Program-made: the position numbers and the translations under genes
Origin: Denitromonas sp.
GTDB taxonomy: Bacteria > Pseudomonadota > Gammaproteobacteria > Burkholderiales > Rhodocyclaceae
Direction of reading: 5' to 3'
DNA length: 64,000 nt
Assembly (NCBI RefSeq): GCF_034676725.1
Contig: NZ_JAUCBR010000004.1
Span: forward strand, 3,562,001-3,626,000
Part shown: positions 1 through 7,653 of the stretch, piece after piece
How positions within the stretch are numbered: the first letter of the stretch is position 1
Layout of the letters: each line of letters begins with the position of its first letter
Notes under the pieces: generated by a model
The model's database searches: none
The model's input: the letters and a program-made list of their open reading frames with translations, nothing else
What the model was told of the DNA's origin: nothing

Positions 1-21
1 GCGGGCGAACAGGCGGTGCAT
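1..21 (-). CDS. start of a further operon gene (partial, runs off left edge)
   Basis: An ATG at 21-19 on the minus strand follows the stop of the HlyD-type adaptor by 11 bases, with a purine-rich AAGGCG stretch just upstream. It opens a frame of seven codons (MHRLFAR) before the window ends. The spacing matches the other junctions of this operon, so it is probably the next gene. Nothing can be said of its product; an inner-membrane transporter or outer-membrane channel would be a natural partner for the adaptors, but that is only inference. Confidence 0.35.
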
Positions 22-32
22 GCGGGCGCGCC

Positions 33-959
33 TTACATCCGCTGCCGCGGCGTCGCCGCGGTGCCGCGCTGGAAGTTCGGCACCGCGGTGTCGAGCTTCA
101 GTGCGGGCGCGGCAGGCGCCGGTGGCGTGAGGCTGGCCGGGCGAACGGCCGCCTCGGTGGTGTCGTGCCGGTCGACGAAGCGGGCCTGGCAGCGTACGCC
201 GGCGGGGATGGCGTGGTCGGCGTTGGGCAGGGTGAGGCGGGCGCGGAAGGTGTTGCTGGCCGCATCCATGACCTTGTCGACCCGGGTGACCTGGGCGTTG
301 AGCACGCCAAGGCCGGGGAGGTCGGGCTCGATGTCGGCGATCATGCCTGGTGTGACGGTGCCGTACAGCGTGTTGGGCAGCACGATCTCGACTCGCAGCG
401 GGTGCAGCTTGGCGACGCGCAGCACCGGTTTGTCCTCGACCCGTTCGCCTGCCGACAGGTAGCGGTCGGTGACGATGCCGTCGAAGGGGCTGTGCAGCAC
501 GCGCTCGCCGAGGCGGGCCTGGGCAAGATCGAGCTCGCGTTGCGAGATCTGCTGGAAATCGCGTGCCTGGGCGAGTTTTTCGACCGCCACGCGATGCTCC
601 GCCTCGGCCTGATCGAGCGCCTGGGCGGAGATGAACTTGCGCGTGTGCAGGTCGCGGGCGCGCTTGAGGCGTTCGTCGGCGAGCACGCGGTTGGCGAGTG
701 CGGCGCGAATGTCGGCTTCGGTCTGGGCGCGGCTGCGGGCAATGCCGATCTGCGCGCGCTCGACGGTGTCGCGCAGGGTCACCAGCACCTGGCCGGCATG
801 CACGATATCGCCGCGTTCGACCGCGACCTTGGCGATCACGCCGGTGACCGCGGTGCCGATGTCGGCGCTCTGGTCGGGTTCGATCAGACAGCCGATGGGC
901 TGGTCGGCGGCGTGGGCGCCAAGGGTGATGAGGGTGAGCGCGATGGCGAGTGTTTTCAT
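33..959 (-). CDS. HlyD/RND-type periplasmic adaptor protein
   Basis: 308 residues from ATG 959. Residues 1-17 form a signal peptide (MKTLAIALTLITLGAHAA), so the protein should be periplasmic. Residues about 33-62 look like the first half of a biotinyl-lipoyl-like barrel (GTAVTGVIAKVAVERGD). A long helical hairpin follows at about 65-150, then the second barrel half (LHSPFDGIVTDRYLSAGERV) and a beta-barrel region. This is the standard architecture of membrane-fusion adaptors that link an inner-membrane pump to an outer-membrane channel. The last 40 or so residues are a Pro/Ala-rich tail. The start lies 4 bases after the stop of the SecA-like gene, so the two are probably cotranscribed. Substrate unknown. 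Confidence 0.85.
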   Translation of the reverse strand: MKTLAIALTLITLGAHAADQPIGCLIEPDQSADIGTAVTGVIAKVAVERGDIVHAGQVLVTLRDTVERAQIGIARSRAQTEADIRAALANRVLADERLKRARDLHTRKFISAQALDQAEAEHRVAVEKLAQARDFQQISQRELDLAQARLGERVLHSPFDGIVTDRYLSAGERVEDKPVLRVAKLHPLRVEIVLPNTLYGTVTPGMIADIEPDLPGLGVLNAQVTRVDKVMDAASNTFRARLTLPNADHAIPAGVRCQARFVDRHDTTEAAVRPASLTPPAPAAPALKLDTAVPNFQRGTAATPRQRM

Positions 960-963
960 GGGC

Positions 964-2901
964 TTACAGTCCGGTACCGCGATAGGCGTGGCGCTGGTGG
1001 CGGGCAAGGTCGTCGCGCAGCAGCGTGGCACGCAGCTGGCGGTCGCGGCGGGCGAGGCGGCCCTGCGCGAGTCTGAAGAGGGCGAAAATCAAGCCGTTGG
1101 TGCCCGGCAGCAGGCCGCGGGCGAGCCACTGGCGCAAGGCGGGTGAGAGCACGGCGTCAAGGCCGTCGCCATCGAGCGCGCGGAAATGTTCGGCGCTGCC
1201 GGGGTCGCCCTGGCGGGCGCAGCGCCCGACCAGCTGGCGGTCGATGCGCCCGTTGGGGTTGTGCTGGCAGCAGATGACATGCAGCCCGCCAGCGGCGCGG
1301 ACCGATTCGGCCAGCCGGATGTCGGTGCCGCGCCCGGCCATGCGGGTGGCGACGGTAATGCGGCCCGGCGTGCCGGCCTGGGCCACGATGGCGGCCTCGT
1401 CGGCATCCTGCAGCGCGTCGAGCACGGTATGGGCGATGTTGGCCGCGGCCAGGGCGGCCGACAGCTGGCGGGCCGCGTGGACCGAGTCGGTCCCGATCAG
1501 CACGGCGCGCCCCGCGGCGGCCAGGCTGTCGGCGCGTGCGACGGCCGCCTGCCACATCGCCGCATGCGTGGCGAACACCCGCGGCGGGTGGCTCTGGCGC
1601 GCCACGGGGCGGTGGGTCGGTATGCGCACGATGGCGCGGTCGTACACCACGGCCAGTTCGCCGGCGGCTTCGGCCAGGGTGCCGCTGATGCCGGACAGCT
1701 GCGGGTAGCGCGGAAAAAAGCGCTGGTAGGTGATCTGCGCCGCGGTGAGGTTCTCGCGCCCGAGCGGGCAATCTTCCTTGAGCTCGACGAAGCGGTGCAG
1801 TTCCTGCGACCAGGCGCGTCCCTCGGCGATGCGCCCCGTCTGCGGGTCGATGATGTGCACGCGCTGGCCCTTGACCACATAGTCGCGGTCGCGGTGATAG
1901 AGGTGCAGCGCGGCCAGCGCCTGGCACAGCCGCGCGTCATGGGCGCGGCGGTGACGGCCGGCACTGGCAGTGGCGTTGCGGCCGGCGTCGGTCAGGGTGA
2001 CATGCCGGGTTTCGGTGTCGATCTGGAAATCGCGGCCGGCAAGCAGGCGCCGGGCCTGGGCGAGGACGGCGCCCAGTGCCGCGGCGTCGGCGGCGGCAGG
2101 CTGCGGTCGCGACAGGATGAGCGGGATGCGCGCTTCGTCGATGAGCACGCTGTCGGCTTCGTCGATGATGGCCATGTGATGGCCGCGCTGCAGGCGCTGT
2201 GCGCAGCCGGCCGGATCGATGAACCGGCGTGTCTGCTCGATCAGCGGGTCGGGGTCGGCGGGGGCCATCACGCTGTCGCGCAGGGCGTCGAACACCAGTT
2301 CACGGGCGGTCAGGTAGGTGATGTTGGCGGCGTAGGCATGGCGTCGGGTGTCGGGGCTGTCGCCCTCGCGGACGGTGGCCACGCGCAGGCCGAGCTGAGC
2401 AAACAGCGGCGCCATCTCGGCGGCGTCGCGACCCACGAGGTAGTCATTGGCCGTCACCACATGGACGGGCGCGCCGCCCAGCGCGCCGGCTGCGGCGGCC
2501 AGTGCCACGACGAGGGTCTTGCCTTCGCCGGTGGCCATTTCGGCGAAGCGGCCGGCGAGCAGGGCATCGGCGGCGGCCAGCTGGGTGTCATGCGCCCGCA
2601 GGCCCAGCGCGGTCTCGGCGGCCAGTGCCGCGGCGGCCAGCGCATGGCGGCGTGTGGCGGTGTCGGTGCCGCGGCAGGTCAGGCGTAGGCGGCGCAGGTC
2701 AGTGGCGCCGTCGGTGCGCTGGGCGTCCATGCCGGCGCGGATGATGGCGACGGCGGCAAGATGGTGGCCGGTGCGCCGGCCGGTGCCCAGATGGCGGAGA
2801 CGTCGCCAGGCCCGTTCAAACCCGTCGGCGGGGCGGGGGCTGGCGCGGTGCGCGGTGCGTTCCGGCAGGAGGGCAGGCAGGGGGAGGCGAAGCGGCGTCA
2901 T
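964..2901 (-). CDS. accessory SecA-like ATPase, C-terminally shortened
   Basis: 645 residues; ATG at 2901 lies one base after the stop of the M50 gene, whereas longer in-frame starts would run through that gene. SecA DEAD-motor motifs are intact: Walker A EMATGEGKT (121-129), DEAD box IIDEADSVLIDEARIP (about 245-260), motif V TVATRMAGRGTDIRL (about 516-530) and arginine-finger region GRCARQGDPGSA (559-570). The segment DYVVKGQRVHIIDPQTGR to RAWSQELH (about 340-370) matches the preprotein cross-linking domain. Housekeeping SecA is about 900 residues. Here most of the helical wing/scaffold region and the zinc-binding C-terminus are missing, and the N-terminus is Arg-rich. It is probably an accessory motor dedicated to the substrate of this operon rather than the essential SecA. 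That specialisation is inference. Confidence 0.9.
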   Translation of the reverse strand: MTPLRLPLPALLPERTAHRASPRPADGFERAWRRLRHLGTGRRTGHHLAAVAIIRAGMDAQRTDGATDLRRLRLTCRGTDTATRRHALAAAALAAETALGLRAHDTQLAAADALLAGRFAEMATGEGKTLVVALAAAAGALGGAPVHVVTANDYLVGRDAAEMAPLFAQLGLRVATVREGDSPDTRRHAYAANITYLTARELVFDALRDSVMAPADPDPLIEQTRRFIDPAGCAQRLQRGHHMAIIDEADSVLIDEARIPLILSRPQPAAADAAALGAVLAQARRLLAGRDFQIDTETRHVTLTDAGRNATASAGRHRRAHDARLCQALAALHLYHRDRDYVVKGQRVHIIDPQTGRIAEGRAWSQELHRFVELKEDCPLGRENLTAAQITYQRFFPRYPQLSGISGTLAEAAGELAVVYDRAIVRIPTHRPVARQSHPPRVFATHAAMWQAAVARADSLAAAGRAVLIGTDSVHAARQLSAALAAANIAHTVLDALQDADEAAIVAQAGTPGRITVATRMAGRGTDIRLAESVRAAGGLHVICCQHNPNGRIDRQLVGRCARQGDPGSAEHFRALDGDGLDAVLSPALRQWLARGLLPGTNGLIFALFRLAQGRLARRDRQLRATLLRDDLARHQRHAYRGTGL

Positions 2902-2902
2902 G

Positions 2903-5044
2903 TCAGCCAGCCTCGTTGACGAACTGCAGCAACAGTTGCCGCCCGCGGCGTGCCCACTGCATCGCCAGTGGCTCGTCGGGGTGGGCGAAACGGACCCATA
3001 CCCGCTCGCCGGGGCGGCCAGCGATGGGCATGGCGTCGAGGCTGAGTTCAACCTCGAACAGCGCGGCGATGGCGCGCTGGCCGTCGGGGTCGTTGGCCGG
3101 CGTGGCGATGGGGCCGCCGAATCGTTCGGACAGGGCGGCGCTGGGCAGCGTGTGCGTAGCCCCCTCGGCAAAGCGGGTGGCGCGCGCGGGGATGGCGGCG
3201 CCGGCCGCACCGGCTGGCAGCACGCTGACCGACTCGGTCGCGGCGCGGATGTGGGCAATCTGCTCGTGGCCGATCACGGCGCGGACCGTCATGCCGGTGT
3301 CGGGCACGACGTAGCCTAGCGTTTGGCCTTGCGGCAGATAGGTGCCGGGGAGGTCGTCCTGTTGTGCCAGGGCGACGCGGCCATCGACGCCGGCGCGCAG
3401 CGCGAGCGCCGCGATGCGATGGCGGATATCGGCCAGATCCTGTTCCAGGGCGGCAATCTGTGCGGTGACGTCGCCGGCCTCGCGCGGATTGCTCAGCAAC
3501 TGGCCGTAGCGGCGGGCCTGAAGCGCAACGAGTTGGCTGAGCACGGCGCGCTCGGCGGTGGCCAGGGCCGGGTCGTCGAGCAGCACCACGGGTTGGCCGG
3601 CGACGACAGGGGTGCCATCGCGGGCGAGCAGCTCGGCGACAAAGCCGGCGGTGTCGGTGTGCAGCCGGGCGGGGTCGGGCAGGGCAAGCACACCGGGCAC
3701 CCGGGTCGCCGACGGCAGCGGCAGCGCGACGAGCCCGGCCAGGGTGGCGGCAAGGGCGAGACCGAGTCGCCGGCGCGCGCGTCGCTGCGCGGGGCTGGGC
3801 GGACCGCCCGTCCAGGCCTGCACCGCGCGCCACAATGGCAAGCACAGCAGTGTGATGAACAGAAACAGCGCGGCAAGGGTGCCGAGCGCGGTGGAAAAGC
3901 CGGCGATCCAGCGCGCGATCTGTATGCCGATGATGATCTGGAACCCCCAGGCCGCCGGGGCGTAGATCGCCAGCCAGGGCGTTTCACCCGGCGCCAGCAC
4001 CATTGGCGGGGGCTGCAGGCGGAGAAGGTGCCGGGCGATGGCCAGCTGCCACCAGCGCCGGCTGCGCGAGGCGAGGTTGGGCAGGTCGAGCGCGTCGGAG
4101 AAGGCGTAGTAGCCGTCGAAGCGCAGCAGCGGATTGCCGTTGAACAGGAGGGCAGATACGGCGCCAATGAAAAACGCCGTGAGTGCCACGTCCTGCACCA
4201 GTCCGGGCGAGACCCCCGACCAGACCCAGAAGGCCAGTGCGGCGATGAGCAACTCGCAGAGGATGCCGGCGGCACTGACCACGACCCGCTGCGCACGTTC
4301 GAAACCGTTGGCGGCCGAAGCGTCGAGGTAGGGGACCGGTACCAGCACCAGCAGGGTGAAGCCGGCGGTGGGCACGGTGCCACCCCAGCGCCGTACGGCG
4401 ATGCCATGGGCCAGTTCGTGAAGGGTCTTCATCAGCGGATAGACGACCCAGGCGATCACGACGAAGCGCGGCGATTGCAGCGCCTGCCCGAGGGCCGTGG
4501 CGAGCCGCGACCATTCGCTGCCGGCGTGCAGTGCAGTCATGCCGACCAGGACGAGCCAGGCGCACAGTGCCGGCAGATTGAACAGGTGTCGGCCGACCGG
4601 GGCCAGCCGCTCGAGCAGGGCCGAGGGGTCGAACAGACGCACACGCACGGCCAGCGGGCTGAGTGCGGCCAGCCGCTGCTTGCGGGACTGGCGGCGGGCG
4701 TGATCGAACTGGGTGGGCAGGTCGGGGATGACATCGGCACGCAGCATGCCGGCGTCGCTGAGCTGGGCGAGCAGGTCGAGCACTTCGGGCTGGCTGGGGG
4801 CGTCATCGCCGAATCGGGCCTGCAGGCGTTGCCACAGGGTATCGATGGTGTGCTTGCCATCGAGCAGGCCGACGAATCGCCAGGCAGCCGTGTTGAGGCG
4901 CAGTTGCCGGCGCGATTCGGGGGTGCTCAGCAGTTGCCAGTTGCGCCCCCGGCTGTGCAGTCGGCGCGCCCGGACGGCGCTGCGCAAGGCCGGGCGCAGC
5001 GGGGCGACCTCATGCCACTGAGGGCTGTAGAGCGGTGCGTTCAT
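2903..5044 (-). CDS. M50 (site-2-protease-like) membrane metalloprotease with PqqD-like N-terminus and HlyD-like C-terminus
   Basis: 713 residues from ATG 5044, which overlaps the upstream stop as ATGA. Three parts are visible. Residues about 35-105 resemble the PqqD peptide-binding winged helix (RLNTAAWRFVGLLDGKHT, then EVLDLLAQLSDAGML). Residues about 155-445 are a multi-pass membrane region with zinc motif HELAH (209-213) and a second motif NGNPLLRFDGYY (302-313, D310 the likely third ligand), both typical of M50. From about 448 there is a lipoyl-like motif (TDTAGFVAELLARDGTPVVAG) and an adaptor-like region. Such fusions occur next to HlyD-type adaptors and are thought to handle exported polypeptides. 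Cleavage activity, substrate and topology cannot be read from sequence. Confidence 0.88.
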   Translation of the reverse strand: MNAPLYSPQWHEVAPLRPALRSAVRARRLHSRGRNWQLLSTPESRRQLRLNTAAWRFVGLLDGKHTIDTLWQRLQARFGDDAPSQPEVLDLLAQLSDAGMLRADVIPDLPTQFDHARRQSRKQRLAALSPLAVRVRLFDPSALLERLAPVGRHLFNLPALCAWLVLVGMTALHAGSEWSRLATALGQALQSPRFVVIAWVVYPLMKTLHELAHGIAVRRWGGTVPTAGFTLLVLVPVPYLDASAANGFERAQRVVVSAAGILCELLIAALAFWVWSGVSPGLVQDVALTAFFIGAVSALLFNGNPLLRFDGYYAFSDALDLPNLASRSRRWWQLAIARHLLRLQPPPMVLAPGETPWLAIYAPAAWGFQIIIGIQIARWIAGFSTALGTLAALFLFITLLCLPLWRAVQAWTGGPPSPAQRRARRRLGLALAATLAGLVALPLPSATRVPGVLALPDPARLHTDTAGFVAELLARDGTPVVAGQPVVLLDDPALATAERAVLSQLVALQARRYGQLLSNPREAGDVTAQIAALEQDLADIRHRIAALALRAGVDGRVALAQQDDLPGTYLPQGQTLGYVVPDTGMTVRAVIGHEQIAHIRAATESVSVLPAGAAGAAIPARATRFAEGATHTLPSAALSERFGGPIATPANDPDGQRAIAALFEVELSLDAMPIAGRPGERVWVRFAHPDEPLAMQWARRGRQLLLQFVNEAG

Positions 5045-6414
5045 AGGCCGAACCATGCCCAGCGCTGCAGGCGCAGCCAGCCACGGATGCGGCGCGTCCA
5101 CTGCGCGGCCAGCGGCGCGGCGTCGATGTCGAGGCGAGCGTAGCCGCGCATGCCGGGCTTGACCTCGGGCGGAGGGCTGTCGAGCCGGGCTTCGACCTCG
5201 ATGAAATGGCGACCGTCGCGCTGGGCGGCCACCGGCAGGATGCGAACCACGCTGAAGTCGATGGTGGTCGCGGGCAGGGCGCCGAGCGCTACGCGGCCGT
5301 GCGCCTGGGGGGCGAGCAGGTGGATGTCGCGCTCGTCGACTTCGATCATCAGGCGGTAGCGGGCCTGCGGGGCGAGCACCAGCAGCACCTCGCCGCGCTG
5401 GACCGGCGTGCCCTGAGCCTGGTCGAGGTCGCCGGTGAGGACCACGCTGTCCATGGGGGCACGGATCAGGCCGCGGTCGAGTTGATGGTCGATCAGCGCG
5501 ATGCGCGCGCGTGTCTCGTCGGCGCGCGCTCGCTGGACCACCATCTGCGCGCGGTCGGCCTGGCTGAGGGCAGCGGCGAAGGCGTTGTCGTGTTGGGCCA
5601 GTTCGCTTTCCTGGCGGCGGCGCTCGAGCTTGACTTCGCGATCAGCCAGCTCGACCAGCACCTGGCCGGCCTTGACGGTGTCGCCGGGGCGCACGAAGGC
5701 GTGCTGGATGTAGCCGTCGGCGGGGGCTGTCAGCGCGCGCTGGATCTCGCCTTCGATGCGCGCCTCGGCCGTCACGCCGGCGGGGAACGGAATGACCAGC
5801 AGCACGCCGGCGGCCAGCAGCGTGGCCAGTGCGAGTGGGCGGCGATGCCAGGGTCGATGGGCGCGGCCGCCGGGGCGGACAATCGCAGCCAGGCGGTGAT
5901 ACAGCGGCGCGTCGCGCTCGGCGCGCAGCTGCAATACCGGCGCGGTGAGCGCGACGACTTGTTCGATGAGCGCGAGGGCGCTCGCATCGAGTTGCCCCGG
6001 AGTGTCGGTCTCGATGAGCATGGCGCCGTCTGCGGTATCGCCAACCGCCATGGGAAAGGTGTGTATCCCGCCGCCGATATGCCGTGCGAGGGCGGCGTGG
6101 GCGCGGGTGACCTGCAGGGTGTCGTCGGCCGGGGGATAGGCGATCGGGGTGTGCTGGTCGAGCGCTTCGTCGATGGCCGCGTCGATCAGGGGGCGTGCTT
6201 CGGCATCGGTGATCGCCAGGTGCGCGGTGGCGCGTTGACGACGCCGGCCGCCGACATGCCAGACCATGTGCACGGCGCGTAAACGGAGACGGGTGGCCAG
6301 TTCGGTGGCCACCGCGGTGGCAGTTTCCTGTGCGGTGTCGCCCGACAGGGCGCGCGCCTGGCACTGCAGGGCGATGGCAAGCCGTTGGGCGGAGTCGGCA
6401 GGGGGGAGGGTCAT
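5041..6414 (-). CDS. GAF-domain membrane-fusion adaptor (HlyD family)
   Basis: 457 residues from ATG 6414. Residues about 10-165 form a soluble alpha/beta region resembling a GAF domain. One membrane helix follows (about 192-210, PLALATLLAAGVLLVIPF). Then comes a HlyD arm: lipoyl-like motif ALTAPADGYIQHAFVRPGD (about 228-246), coiled coil (about 255-320), the second half (LIRAPMDSVVLTGDLDQAQG) and a beta domain. The topology implies a cytoplasmic GAF sensor joined through the membrane to a periplasmic adaptor. It is the first gene of the operon, and its stop overlaps the next start (ATGA). No strong Shine-Dalgarno sequence is seen. An inverted repeat with a TTCG loop lies 23 bases upstream. 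The ligand of the GAF domain is unknown. Confidence 0.85.
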   Translation of the reverse strand: MTLPPADSAQRLAIALQCQARALSGDTAQETATAVATELATRLRLRAVHMVWHVGGRRRQRATAHLAITDAEARPLIDAAIDEALDQHTPIAYPPADDTLQVTRAHAALARHIGGGIHTFPMAVGDTADGAMLIETDTPGQLDASALALIEQVVALTAPVLQLRAERDAPLYHRLAAIVRPGGRAHRPWHRRPLALATLLAAGVLLVIPFPAGVTAEARIEGEIQRALTAPADGYIQHAFVRPGDTVKAGQVLVELADREVKLERRRQESELAQHDNAFAAALSQADRAQMVVQRARADETRARIALIDHQLDRGLIRAPMDSVVLTGDLDQAQGTPVQRGEVLLVLAPQARYRLMIEVDERDIHLLAPQAHGRVALGALPATTIDFSVVRILPVAAQRDGRHFIEVEARLDSPPPEVKPGMRGYARLDIDAAPLAAQWTRRIRGWLRLQRWAWFGL

Positions 6415-6436
6415 GTCTGGGGCTGCCCGGTCGTCA

Positions 6437-6458
6437 TTAGACTTGTTCGCAGGTCTAA
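6437..6458. promoter_or_regulatory. inverted repeat upstream of the export operon
   Basis: TTAGAC (6437-6442) and GTCTAA (6453-6458) are perfect inverted arms. Allowing one G-T pair, the pairing extends to nine base pairs closed by a TTCG loop. It lies 23 bases before the GAF-adaptor start, so it could be an operator or a leader hairpin. No T-run follows, so a terminator is unlikely. Confidence 0.4.
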
Positions 6459-6510
6459 CGGCAGGGCAGGGGCGGAACTTGATGCCGATCGGCGCCTCGC
6501 GGGGGGGGCC

Positions 6511-6534
6511 GCCGTGCGTTTTGTCACGCACGGC
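6511..6534 (-). terminator. possible hairpin after the CitE-like gene
   Basis: Arms GCCGTGCGT and ACGCACGGC (9 bp) with a 6-base loop lie 37 bases past the CitE-like stop on the minus strand. No U-run follows, so intrinsic termination is doubtful. Confidence 0.3.
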
Positions 6535-6570
6535 GAATGCTGGGCGGGTGGCGGCTGGTGGTGCGTGTTT

Positions 6571-7554
6571 TCAGCTGGCGAAAAAGGTCTTTTCGGCCGA
6601 GGCGGGCAAGGACAGGCCGGTGGCGCGGGCGCGTTTGAGCAAGGTCCAGTAGTAGCGGTAGGAGGCGCGGTCGTGGAGCTTGCCGGCATGCTGGATTGGC
6701 CCCCAGTGGGCACGCTGGGCCGCCTCGAGAATGGCGATGGCCGTCTCGACCTCGGTGAAGTCGGGGCGCATGGCCTCGAGAATGGGGGCGATCTGGTTGG
6801 GGTGGATGCTCCACATGCGCAGATAGCCGAACTCGCGCCGGGCGCGCTCGGCGTCGCGGCGGATGAAGTCGGTGTCCTTGATCTCGGTGGTGACGTTATG
6901 GCTGGGAACGACGCCGTGGGCCAGCGCGGCGGCGGCGATCTCGCACTTGGCGCGGGCAACGAGCGGATGCTCGAACTGGGCCGGGCTGCGCATCGCCTCG
7001 CCGGGGATGGCGCCGTGGTGGGCGCTGACGAAGTCCATCAGGCCGAAATCGAGGCTCTCCACCCCGTCGAGCGCGGCGATATGCCAGGCGTCGCGCAGGG
7101 CGCCGTGGGTTTCGATGAGCACATGCACCGGCAAGCTCACGCCGGTGTGGTTGGCGGCTTCCTGGGCGCGCAGGTAGGCGAGTTGTTCGCGCACGTCCTC
7201 GACCGAGCGTGGTTTGGGAAAGGTGATGAAGGCGAGCCGTGTGCCGGCGTCTTCGATCAGGATGTCGATGTCCCGCCGCCAGTGCGGATGGGTGATGTCG
7301 TGTACCCGGGCGCCGACCCGGCCAAACCGGTTGGCCTCGGACATGACCATGGCGGCGGCCATGTGGGCATGCTCGGTTTCGCTGCCGGCGGCGGCGCCAT
7401 CCTCGCAGTCGCAGGTGATGTCGAATACCGGCCCCATGTCCTGCTGGATGCCGAGCGCCTTGGTGATGAGCTTTTCGCTGCCGGCGTAGTGGTCGATGGC
7501 GGGCATGTCGGGCAGCGTGCGCTCACCCTGGAAAAGGACCTGGTCGGGATGCAT
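6571..7554 (-). CDS. HpcH/HpaI aldolase / CitE-like CoA-ester lyase family protein
   Basis: 327 residues from ATG 7554. The protein has the TIM-barrel signatures of the citrate-lyase beta-subunit family: the acidic pair in ITCDCEDGAAAGSE (about 46-59), the conserved arginine region VRVHDITHPHW, and VLIETHGAL and LDFGLMDFVSAHHG further on. Family members cleave or form CoA thioesters such as malyl-CoA or citramalyl-CoA. The exact substrate cannot be assigned. The gene lies downstream of mdh on the same strand but after a strong terminator, so it is expressed by readthrough or from its own promoter. No citrate-lyase alpha or gamma partners are nearby, which argues against a classical citrate lyase. 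Confidence 0.82.
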   Translation of the reverse strand: MHPDQVLFQGERTLPDMPAIDHYAGSEKLITKALGIQQDMGPVFDITCDCEDGAAAGSETEHAHMAAAMVMSEANRFGRVGARVHDITHPHWRRDIDILIEDAGTRLAFITFPKPRSVEDVREQLAYLRAQEAANHTGVSLPVHVLIETHGALRDAWHIAALDGVESLDFGLMDFVSAHHGAIPGEAMRSPAQFEHPLVARAKCEIAAAALAHGVVPSHNVTTEIKDTDFIRRDAERARREFGYLRMWSIHPNQIAPILEAMRPDFTEVETAIAILEAAQRAHWGPIQHAGKLHDRASYRYYWTLLKRARATGLSLPASAEKTFFAS

Positions 7555-7595
7555 GTCGATGGTGTCTGCGTGATGGTGTTGCGAGGCAGGATAGC

Positions 7596-7628
7596 AAAAA
7601 AAATCGGGGGCGATTTCGCCCCCGATTT
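7596..7628 (-). terminator. rho-independent terminator of mdh
   Basis: A perfect 12-bp stem (7601-7612 with 7617-7628, loop ATTT) is followed on the minus strand by a U-run from the A-tract at 7596-7603. It lies 26 bases after the mdh stop. Confidence 0.85.
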
Positions 7629-7653
7629 CGTGCCGCTCAATCCGTCAGGCGGA

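Noticed and set aside
3323..5143. 606-residue plus-strand open frame over the M50 gene
   Set aside because: Low-complexity Gly/Gln/Arg composition; the minus-strand protein has HExxH and membrane helices.
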